Source: 14-2 sp963628035 (lineage in GTDB: Bacteria > Bacillota > Clostridia > Lachnospirales > Lachnospiraceae). From it: DNA of 64,000 nucleotides. The position numbers and the translations under genes were made by a program. The first letter of the stretch is position 1. Every line of letters begins with the position of its first letter. Shown piece by piece: positions 8,037 through 14,936 of this stretch. The stretch spans positions 22,046-86,045 of the forward strand of contig CAVGED010000045.1 in the NCBI GenBank assembly GCA_963628035.1. Reading direction: 5' to 3'. The notes beneath the pieces are model-generated. The model had not been told where the DNA came from, ran no database searches, and was given only the letters and a program-made list of their open reading frames with translations.

Positions 8037-8405
8037 ATGAAAAAAGTTCTGTCATATTTAGGGTGGGTTTTATTCGCCGTTACTTTAATAGCATTGTTCT
8101 GAGTTGCGAAACCAGAAGATACAGTCGATTTTAGGGGTGTTGTAAAATCCATTGAATACAACGAACAGGAAAAATGCACTTATTTCACAGCATCCATGAT
8201 TCATGATGTTTATTCAAGTGTTATCATTAAGGCGAAGGAAAGTATTTCTATTAAAGAAATTACCGGAGAAAAAATGAAAATTGAGGATATCGCAGTTGGA
8301 GATTTAATTGAATTAGATTATAAAGGGAAAATAGACGGAAAGGGCAGTATTGTAACAGCTAAGTGGATAAAGGTTGCGAAATCTATAAAGACTGGCAAAC
8401 CGTAG
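8037..8405 (+). pseudogene. Small membrane-anchored protein (DUF3221/YobA-like) with in-frame TGA
   Basis: ATG 8037, preceded by AAAGAGGTG, opens a frame with a hydrophobic anchor (MKKVLSYLGWVLFAVTLIAL). TGA at 8100-8102 interrupts it after residue 21. The same frame then continues without a stop to 8405 with an OB-like segment (FRGVVKSIEY... VGDLIELDYKG) resembling DUF3221 proteins. The intact product would be about 122 residues. A single TGG-to-TGA change would explain it. Re-initiation at the ATG of 8196 could make only a C-terminal piece. The DUF3221 resemblance is my judgement from pattern alone. Confidence 0.6.
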
Positions 8406-8574
8406 ATTCACTGTATAATGAGGGTGACAAAAAAATATGGTATAATAACGAGGAAAATGGCGGTCATGCTTGCATGCACAGACATTTGACGAGTATCTCC
8501 ATCGAGACGTTAGTCGAGATGGTATAATCCGGACAACTATTAAAAAAGAAGACATCAATCTGCCGACAAGCTTC

Positions 8575-9450
8575 TTATAAACGCTTTGCTTTCCTATATT
8601 CGGACGGACTATTATTGCACCATTTTCGGAAAACCTCCGCATAATAACTACTTCCAGAAAAACCGACGGCTTGTGCAATTTCAGTTATAGTCATATCCGT
8701 GTTTTTCAAATACCAAGTGCTTTGATGTAATCTGTATTGAATTAAATATGCATTAGGAGTAACGCCGATATATTTATTAAACAATTTGCAGCACTTACTT
8801 TGACCGACTGCGCCTGCCGTCGCAATATCATCAAGTGTTATTTTTTCACGATAAAATTTCTGAATGTATCCTATCATATTTTTAAGAATAGTGAAATCGC
8901 TGTTTTGATTTTTTAAAGACACAGAAGTATTTGAGTTTTCAAAAATAATCGACCATATTTTCAGAAACAAAGAGGAGATTATTAGCGGAGCCACCGGATT
9001 CTCCTTTGCGTGATACATACTCAGAATGCAGCGCAACAGCTCCTTTTTCCACTGTGTATCGGCAGACAGTTTTATGTATGGTACATTCTGATTTTTCAGT
9101 AAAGGTACTACATATTTTTGCTCAATGGACTGAGATACACAGAGCATCAGTGGGTGTATCAGAATACAAATAAAATCACATTCGGTTTTTGTTTTTGAAA
9201 AGCCGTAATGAAGCTGCCTTGAATTTATAAATACCCCTTCGTTTTGTCTTACGGTAATGATTTCACCGTTAATGTTATAGTTCATTTCACCCTGCAAAAC
9301 GGCTATAAATTCAATGTCATCGTGCAAATGAGGCGGAGCCTCAAAGTTATTGTAGGACGAAAGCAATGCTTTTCGTACATAAATCGGATAATCTTCAAAA
9401 TCATAATGTACAATTTCAGATCGGTCATCTGTTAAGTCAACTGACGGCAT
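8575..9450 (-). CDS. AraC family transcriptional regulator
   Basis: 291 residues, with an N-terminal cupin ligand domain (PPHLHDDIEFIAVLQGEM, a metal- or effector-binding HxH...E pattern) and a C-terminal pair of helix-turn-helix motifs (ITLDDIATAGAVGQSKCCKLF and TITEIAQAVGFSGSSYYAEVF) ending FRKWCNNSPSEYRK. The start chosen is the ATG complementary to 9448-9450, with AGGAGG six bases upstream on the minus strand. It is transcribed away from the acetyltransferase and MATE genes at 9726-11812 and may control them; this is inference from the divergent arrangement. Confidence 0.93.
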   Translation of the reverse strand: MPSVDLTDDRSEIVHYDFEDYPIYVRKALLSSYNNFEAPPHLHDDIEFIAVLQGEMNYNINGEIITVRQNEGVFINSRQLHYGFSKTKTECDFICILIHPLMLCVSQSIEQKYVVPLLKNQNVPYIKLSADTQWKKELLRCILSMYHAKENPVAPLIISSLFLKIWSIIFENSNTSVSLKNQNSDFTILKNMIGYIQKFYREKITLDDIATAGAVGQSKCCKLFNKYIGVTPNAYLIQYRLHQSTWYLKNTDMTITEIAQAVGFSGSSYYAEVFRKWCNNSPSEYRKAKRL

Positions 9451-9566
9451 ATTTAATCCTCCTCGCAGGATTGTTATTGAAAAGTGTAGTATAATGGTTG
9501 AAGCACGCTTACACACACAATATAATTATAGTGTGTAGAATCAATTGTGTCAACCGGAGGTGGGGG

Positions 9567-9668
9567 CTGTCTGCCGTATCTCTTGCAAGCCAAATTACAT
9601 TTGTGGAAAATTTGTTTCTTGCAGCTATGACTATCGGTTTTTCCATACTTGCGGCTGGCTGTATATAA
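9567..9668 (+). pseudogene. MATE-type transporter fragment
   Basis: A 33-codon stretch reads L-S-A-V-S-L-A-S-Q-I-T-F-V-E-N-L-F... and ends L-A-A-G-C-I-stop. This matches the first transmembrane region of MATE pumps (AVSLA/ASQ, F, NLF, G.SILAA). It has no start codon and nothing follows in frame. It is not a duplicate of the intact MATE gene at 10454 and is probably the relic of a second, different family member. Confidence 0.55.
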
Positions 9669-9725
9669 GCACTACAAAAAATACTTGTGGGTTAAGGATT
9701 TAACTACGAAAACGGAGGAATGAAA

Positions 9726-10448
9726 ATGTATAAAAATATAAGCGAATGGGAGAGAATGGTCTCCGGCAAGCTCTACAATTCTTCAAGCAAAGATATTGAA
9801 AAACAGCACAAAGAAGGAATGTGCCGCTGTGACCGCTTTAATAAGATATCCGTGCGACGAGCAAAGGCAAAACAGCGTGCTTTGGAAAAGCTGATTCCGT
9901 CGGCAAAAGGAAATGAACTTGCCGTCTTTACTCCGTTTTACTGCGAATACGGAGTGAATATTTATGTCGGTAAAGGTTGTTTCGTGAATTATAATTGTAC
10001 TTTTCTTGATGTGGCACCTATTACTTTGGAAAACGGCGTTTGGATCGGTGCGAATGTAACATTTGCAACGCCGAATCATCCGTTCATCGCAGAGGAACGC
10101 TTGCCTGCCGATTATCCCGACGGAAATCACGACCTTGAATACGCTTCGCCGATAACGGTAAAAGACGGATGTTGGATATGTTCAAGTGCAACGATTTGCG
10201 GCGGAGTGACAATAGGCAAAAATAGCATTGTTGCGGCGGGAGCTGTGGTAAACAGAGATGTTCCGCCTAACAGCATTGTAGCCGGCGTTCCGGCAAGAGT
10301 AATTCGTGAAATAGATGAGGGCGATCGGATAAATGTATGGGAAACATATCTGAAAAATGATTTTCCTGTTTCGGCAAGAAAAAAACATATCTCTCCCGAC
10401 GTTGTTCAGGACGGAAGCTGCGTATTTGAGAATATCATTGGGGGATAA
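9726..10448 (+). CDS. Sugar O-acetyltransferase (maltose/galactoside acetyltransferase family)
   Basis: Left-handed beta-helix acetyltransferase of the LacA/Maa/NodL group, which acetylates sugars using acetyl-CoA. The N-terminal Mac domain (SEWERMVSGKLYNSSSKDI) is followed by hexapeptide repeats (FVNYNCTFLDVAPITLENGVWIGANV, then GKNSIVAAGAVVNRDVPPNSIVAGVPARVI). The catalytic His is in TPNHP. At 240 residues it is about 40-50 longer than usual, with a hydrophilic C-terminal tail after VIREID. ATG 9726 is preferred to 9720 because AGGAGG lies one base before 9720 but seven before 9726. It ends five bases before the MATE gene. Confidence 0.93.
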   Translation: MYKNISEWERMVSGKLYNSSSKDIEKQHKEGMCRCDRFNKISVRRAKAKQRALEKLIPSAKGNELAVFTPFYCEYGVNIYVGKGCFVNYNCTFLDVAPITLENGVWIGANVTFATPNHPFIAEERLPADYPDGNHDLEYASPITVKDGCWICSSATICGGVTIGKNSIVAAGAVVNRDVPPNSIVAGVPARVIREIDEGDRINVWETYLKNDFPVSARKKHISPDVVQDGSCVFENIIGG

Positions 10449-10453
10449 AGAAA

Positions 10454-11812
10454 ATGGAAGCAGAAAATAAAATGGCATATAAGCCAATCAACAAGCTAAT
10501 ATTACAAATGTCCGCCCCACCGCTTATCTCGATGTTTTTGCAGTATTCATACAACCTCGTAGACAGTATGTTTGTTGCCAAAATCAACGAGCGGGCACTC
10601 GCTGCGGTTTCACTTTCATTCCCGATTACTACACTGATGAATGCTCTGTCCATTTGGATCGGTGTCGGTGTGAATGTTCTGATTGCCGGATATTTAGGGC
10701 AAAACAAGCAGGAAAAGGCAAATTCGGCGGCAACACTCGGACTCCTGTTATCTGTGTTGGTCGGTGTGGCAGTAAACATAGCAACTCTTTTTGCCATTAA
10801 ACCTTATTATGTAGCATTCACTCAAAACAGTGAGATTTTTGAATACGGGATATCCTATATGAAGGTCTGCGCATATATGCAGATTCCCAATATGGTACAT
10901 ATTGCGATTCAAAAAATGCTGCAGGCAACAGGTAATATGCTTGCACCGATGTGGTTCCAAATTGCCGGTGTGCTGTTTAACTTCATTTTCGACCCACTGC
11001 TTATTTTTGGTATCGGACCTTTCCCCGAAATGGGAATTGCCGGTGCTGCTCTCGCAACGGTTTTAGGGTATACGCTGTCAATGCTAATCGCATTGATTCA
11101 GTTGTTTTTTACGAAGCAAAAAGTCAAGCCATTGTTGAAAGGGTATCATTTTGAACCGCAGATGTTCAGAATGCTCATTTCCTACGGGCTTCCGTCGTTC
11201 ATTATGAATGCGTTAGGCTCATTTATGGTAAACTTCGTAAATGTGTTTTTAGTCAAGTATTCCGATACGGCGGTGGCATTTTTCGGGGCATATTTCAAAG
11301 TGCAGCAACTGATTGTTATGACGGTAAACGGACTCATACAGGGATGTCTCCCGATTATGCGGTTCAACTACAGAGCAAAAAAAGAGGCGCGTCTATGGCA
11401 AACCTACAAGATTGGAACGCTTATTGCGACGATTATGATGCTTGCGGGAACTTTTTTGCTGTTGTGCTTTCCAAACGGAATACTCTCCCTTTTCTCTGCG
11501 TCGGAGGAAATGCGCACACTTGGCATCTCCGCAATGCGCATTATGTCGCTTGGCTTTGTGTTCAGCGGGTTTTCTACAATGATTGCAACCTATGAACAGG
11601 CAACGGACAGAGTTGTGCCGAGTATGACGATTCAACTTCTACGCCAAGGTATTTTGTTGGTTCCGTTGATGTGGCTATTGAACCATACCTTGCAAATTTC
11701 CGGGATATGGATTGCGTTTCCTGTTACGGAATGGCTGGTATGCGTTATGGCTGGCGTCTTTATGAAAAGAGATCGGAAGCGTCAATTTTCAGGAAGTAAC
11801 ATCGGCACATAA
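10454..11812 (+). CDS. MATE family efflux transporter
   Basis: Multidrug/cation antiporter of 452 residues with about twelve hydrophobic segments. Typical features are PLISMFLQYSYNLVDSMFVA at the N-terminus and a repeated half (LISYGLPSFIMNALGSFMVN) near the middle, reflecting the two six-helix bundles. The start ATG 10454 is only five bases after the acetyltransferase stop, with GGGGGATAAAG as ribosome-binding site, so the two genes form an operon. The substrate cannot be predicted. The gene is slightly AT-rich relative to the core genes. Confidence 0.95.
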   Translation: MEAENKMAYKPINKLILQMSAPPLISMFLQYSYNLVDSMFVAKINERALAAVSLSFPITTLMNALSIWIGVGVNVLIAGYLGQNKQEKANSAATLGLLLSVLVGVAVNIATLFAIKPYYVAFTQNSEIFEYGISYMKVCAYMQIPNMVHIAIQKMLQATGNMLAPMWFQIAGVLFNFIFDPLLIFGIGPFPEMGIAGAALATVLGYTLSMLIALIQLFFTKQKVKPLLKGYHFEPQMFRMLISYGLPSFIMNALGSFMVNFVNVFLVKYSDTAVAFFGAYFKVQQLIVMTVNGLIQGCLPIMRFNYRAKKEARLWQTYKIGTLIATIMMLAGTFLLLCFPNGILSLFSASEEMRTLGISAMRIMSLGFVFSGFSTMIATYEQATDRVVPSMTIQLLRQGILLVPLMWLLNHTLQISGIWIAFPVTEWLVCVMAGVFMKRDRKRQFSGSNIGT

Positions 11813-11868
11813 TAATCGACAGAAAGATCGTATGTGTAATTCCTCACTAGTTGCATCCAATGTCATCA

Positions 11869-11897
11869 TTGACCGATTGAACAGGAAGTGTTATGAT
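11869..11897 (+). promoter_or_regulatory. SigA-type promoter before the DUF1003 gene
   Basis: TTGACC (11869-11874), 17-base spacer, TATGAT (11892-11897), 38 bases before the ATG at 11936. Confidence 0.65.
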
Positions 11898-11935
11898 AAT
11901 AAAGCAAGAAAATTATACAAAAGGAGAAATCGTCC

Positions 11936-12454
11936 ATGAAAGAAAACCGCAAACTATTGCAGGAGATTATCGCTGATATTCAGCACGATATGACTGATGA
12001 GGAAGTTTTGAACTTGCTTGCAGACAGCAAAATTGCCGTGAATCCGGAAAAGGAGAAGCTCAAATATACACTCGGTCAGCGCGCAGCGGATGCGATTGCA
12101 AAATTTGCCGGAAGCTGGGCGTTTATCTTTTCGTTTACTGCGGTGCTGATTCTGTGGATGGTGATCAATACGCTGCTGGCAACAAGTGCATTTGACCCAT
12201 ATCCGTTTATACTGCTGAATCTGGTGCTTTCCTGTGTGGCTGCCATCCAGGCGCCGCTTATTATGATGAGTCAGAACCGGCAGGAGGAGAAGGATCGTCG
12301 TCGTGCGGAGAATGATTATAAGGTTAACCTCAAGACGGAGATCATGATAGAGGATCTGTATGACAAAGTCAATACGATTCTGAGCAAACAGGCTGCACTT
12401 GAAAAGCGTATGCAGGCACAGGAACCTTTCGAAGAAAAGAAACATAAGGCATAG
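11936..12454 (+). CDS. DUF1003 family membrane protein
   Basis: 172 residues with two transmembrane helices (about 62-80 and 90-110) in the conserved DUF1003 block: AGSWAFIFSFTAVLILWMV, then DPYPFILLNLVLSCVAAIQAP LIMMSQNRQ. A charged C-terminal coiled region (EEKDRRRAENDYKVN... ILSKQAALEKRMQAQ) follows. Function is unknown. The ribosome-binding site AAAGGAG is good. It is the last gene of the accessory stretch before nucleoside salvage begins. Confidence 0.9.
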   Translation: MKENRKLLQEIIADIQHDMTDEEVLNLLADSKIAVNPEKEKLKYTLGQRAADAIAKFAGSWAFIFSFTAVLILWMVINTLLATSAFDPYPFILLNLVLSCVAAIQAPLIMMSQNRQEEKDRRRAENDYKVNLKTEIMIEDLYDKVNTILSKQAALEKRMQAQEPFEEKKHKA

Positions 12455-12498
12455 AGAGCGCTGTTTCATGTGATCCAAATTAAAAGGAGGACAAGCAA

Positions 12499-13338
12499 AT
12501 GAATCCAACATACGAAAAACTCATGCGTTGTTACGAAAGCTTTCAGCAGAAGATAAATTTTAAACCGGAGGTCGCTCTGATCCTTGGCTCCGGCCTTGGC
12601 GATTATGCGGAGGATATTCAGGTGGAGGCTACCTTGGATTATCGGGACATTGAAGGGTTCCCGGTGTCTACGGCACCCAGCCATAAGGGAAGGTTCATCT
12701 TCGGTTATGTGAAGGATGTTCCGGTGGTGATCATGCAGGGACGTGTACATTATTACGAGGGCTATCCCATGCAGGATGTGGTGCTGCCGATTCGCCTGAT
12801 GAAGCTGATGGGTGCGAAGGTTCTGTTCTTAACGAATGCCTCAGGCGGCGTTAACACCGACTTTCACGTAGGGGATTTCATGCTGATCACCGGACAGATC
12901 TCAAGCTTTGTTCCGTCACCGTTAATCGGCCCTAATATCGATGAACTTGGTGTGCGGTTTCCGGATATGAGCCAGGTGTACCGGAAGGATCTTAATGCTA
13001 TTATCCGTGCGGCTGCAAAGAGGTTGGATATTCCGCTTCGTGAGGGAACCTATCTTCAGTTTACCGGACCGGCCTATGAGTCACCGGAGGAGATCAAGAT
13101 GGCGAGACTTCTGGGCGCGGACGCGGTCGGCATGAGCACCGTCTGCGAAGCGGTGGCGGCCAACCATATGGGGATGAAGATCTGTGGCATTTCCTGTATC
13201 ACCAACATGGCCTGCGGAATCCTTGACCAGCCTCTGACTCAGGAGGAGGTAGAGGAGACCGGAGCGCGGGTAGCACCACTGTTTAAACAACTGGTGACGG
13301 AATCCATTGTGAATATATATAAGAACATGAAGGAATGA
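12499..13338 (+). CDS. punA: Purine-nucleoside phosphorylase
   Basis: Cytoplasmic trimeric-type PNP, 279 residues. It cleaves guanosine or inosine with phosphate to free base plus ribose-1-phosphate. Family landmarks: ALILGSGLGDYAED (phosphate loop, about residues 26-39), MQGRVHYYEGYP, TNASGGVN, the Glu of the base pocket in TGPAYESPEE, and GADAVGMSTVCEAVAANHMG. The ribosome-binding site AAAGGAGG is strong. Together with the MTA/SAH-deaminase-like gene that follows, and xpt at the far end of the window, it belongs to purine salvage. Confidence 0.96.
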   Translation: MNPTYEKLMRCYESFQQKINFKPEVALILGSGLGDYAEDIQVEATLDYRDIEGFPVSTAPSHKGRFIFGYVKDVPVVIMQGRVHYYEGYPMQDVVLPIRLMKLMGAKVLFLTNASGGVNTDFHVGDFMLITGQISSFVPSPLIGPNIDELGVRFPDMSQVYRKDLNAIIRAAAKRLDIPLREGTYLQFTGPAYESPEEIKMARLLGADAVGMSTVCEAVAANHMGMKICGISCITNMACGILDQPLTQEEVEETGARVAPLFKQLVTESIVNIYKNMKE

Positions 13339-13400
13339 ATTTCTCGCAATGGTTTGTAAGAAAAACACATATGGCGTAAATATGGAAAGAGAGAATTAGA

Positions 13401-14705
13401 ATGAATATTCGTTTTTATAATGCAAAAATACTGCTTACCAAGGAGGATAAATCCTTCGAGATCCTGGAAGGGGAGCTGTGGGTCAAGGGGAATGAGATCT
13501 GCTATATCGGTGATGGAAGCCGGGAGGAGAAGGTCTATGAAGGGCTTGCACTTCCGGTGATACTCTGGGATCGGGAAATCGATGTGAAGGGGAATCTTCT
13601 CATGCCAGGCTTTAAGAATGCACACACCCATTCGGGAATGACATTCCTTCGTTCCATGGCTGACGACCTGCCTCTGCAGGAGTGGTTGTTTGAAAAGGTA
13701 TTTCCCAAGGAGAACCAGCTTCAGGAAGAGGATCTGTACTGGCTGACAGCACTTGCCAACCTGGAATATCTGACCAGTGGGATCACCTCCCAGTTTGACA
13801 TGTACTTTTTCCAGGAACAGGTGGCAAAGGCCTGCGTGGACATGGGCTTTCGGGTTGTCCAGACCAAGGGACTCAACAATTTCGGCGGTACTGTGGCGGA
13901 ACTGGAGGAGATGTATCTGAAGCTGAACGACTACCACGAGCTGAGCTCCTATATTCTGGGCTTTCATGCGGAATACACCACCAGCAGGGAGCTGATGGAG
14001 GGGGTGGCAGGACTCGTTCAGAAGTATCGGGCGCCTATGTTTGTGCATAATTCTGAGACGAAGCGGGAAGTGGAGGAATGCCGGGAACGGTGGGGCATGA
14101 GTCCTACCCAGCTCTTCGATTCTATGGGAATGTATGATTTCGGCGGCGGCGGTTATCACTGTGTATGGTTCGATGAAAAGGATATGGATATTTTTGCAAG
14201 AAAGAATCTTTCGGTTGTGACTAATCCCGGCTCCAACGCCAAACTGGCCAGCGGAATCGCACCGTTAAAGGAGATGTGGGAGCGTGGAATCAATATTGCC
14301 ATCGGAACCGACGGCCCGGCCAGCAATAACTGTCTTGATATGTTTAAGGAGATGTTTCTGGTGAGCTCCCTGACCAAGCTTCGTGAGATGGACGCGGCTG
14401 CGATGAACGGGGACGATGTGCTCTATATGGCTACCGTCGGCGGTGCTATGGCCATGGGACTTTCCGACTGTGATCGTCTGGCTGTTGGAAAGAAGGCGGA
14501 TATCATCATGATCGACCTTGCGCAGCCCAACATGCAGCCGGTGAACAATATTACAAAAAATCTGGTATACAGCGGCAGCAAGCAGAATGTGAAGATGACC
14601 ATGATCAATGGCCGGATCCTATATGAGGATCAGAAGTTCCATGTGAACCTGGATGTCCCGGAGATCTACCGGAAGGCCAATGAAGTTGTGACGAGGATGA
14701 AGTAG
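13401..14705 (+). CDS. Amidohydrolase of the MTA/SAH deaminase family
   Basis: Metal-dependent hydrolase, 434 residues, related to 5-methylthioadenosine/S-adenosylhomocysteine deaminase (MtaD) and other ATZ/TRZ-type deaminases. The metal-binding HxH is His75/His77 (KNAHTHSGM). The later ligands are in GFHAEYTTS and VHNSETKREVEEC, and the catalytic Asp is in GTDGPASNN. The C-terminal KADIIMIDL block is typical. It lies 62 bases after PNP, consistent with purine-nucleoside breakdown. Whether it acts on MTA, SAH or adenosine cannot be read from the sequence. Confidence 0.88.
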   Translation: MNIRFYNAKILLTKEDKSFEILEGELWVKGNEICYIGDGSREEKVYEGLALPVILWDREIDVKGNLLMPGFKNAHTHSGMTFLRSMADDLPLQEWLFEKVFPKENQLQEEDLYWLTALANLEYLTSGITSQFDMYFFQEQVAKACVDMGFRVVQTKGLNNFGGTVAELEEMYLKLNDYHELSSYILGFHAEYTTSRELMEGVAGLVQKYRAPMFVHNSETKREVEECRERWGMSPTQLFDSMGMYDFGGGGYHCVWFDEKDMDIFARKNLSVVTNPGSNAKLASGIAPLKEMWERGINIAIGTDGPASNNCLDMFKEMFLVSSLTKLREMDAAAMNGDDVLYMATVGGAMAMGLSDCDRLAVGKKADIIMIDLAQPNMQPVNNITKNLVYSGSKQNVKMTMINGRILYEDQKFHVNLDVPEIYRKANEVVTRMK

Positions 14706-14796
14706 GAATTGAGAAAATGGATCAAGAAAATGTAATCGCCTCTTGCAATGAATCCATTCCTATGCTATCATAAATTTTTAACAGGAGGTGCTAAAA

Positions 14797-14919
14797 ATGC
14801 CAATTTTAGCAAGCTTTATACAATATGTCGTAACCTTTCTCGTCCTGGTCGCCGTTGCGGTGGGAGGCGTTTTCTTCGGAAGGTTTTTACGCAAGAGAAA
14901 GAATGCAAAAGAATCATAG
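14797..14919 (+). CDS. 40-residue single-pass membrane protein
   Basis: A complete short gene: AGGAGG, seven-base spacing, ATG 14797, TAG 14917. The product starts MPILASFIQYVVTFLVLV, continues through a glycine-containing hydrophobic helix (AVAVGGVFFG) and ends with a basic tail (RFLRKRKNAKES). The pattern of a helix followed by a positive cytoplasmic tail is that of a real small membrane protein. It lies 17 bases before the alaS start, so it is co-transcribed. It resembles the short YneF/vanZ-adjacent type of Clostridial peptides only in general form; I do not recognise the family. Confidence 0.7.
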   Translation: MPILASFIQYVVTFLVLVAVAVGGVFFGRFLRKRKNAKES

Positions 14920-14936
14920 AGGTTGGAGGAACAGTT

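Noticed and set aside
8100..8102. TGA as a selenocysteine codon
   Set aside because: No SECIS-like hairpin follows, the residue lies at the end of a membrane helix, and no selenoprotein of this type is known to me. A nonsense mutation is simpler.
8449..8580. 43-codon open stretch ending near the AraC gene (reads ...FDEYLHRDVSRDGII...)
   Set aside because: It looks somewhat protein-like but has no start codon, no recognised family, and overlaps the AraC 3' end. It may be a remnant, but there is not enough to call it.
14706..14936. T-box leader for alaS
   Set aside because: The interval is short, contains the 40-residue gene and has no AGGGTGG-type antiterminator.
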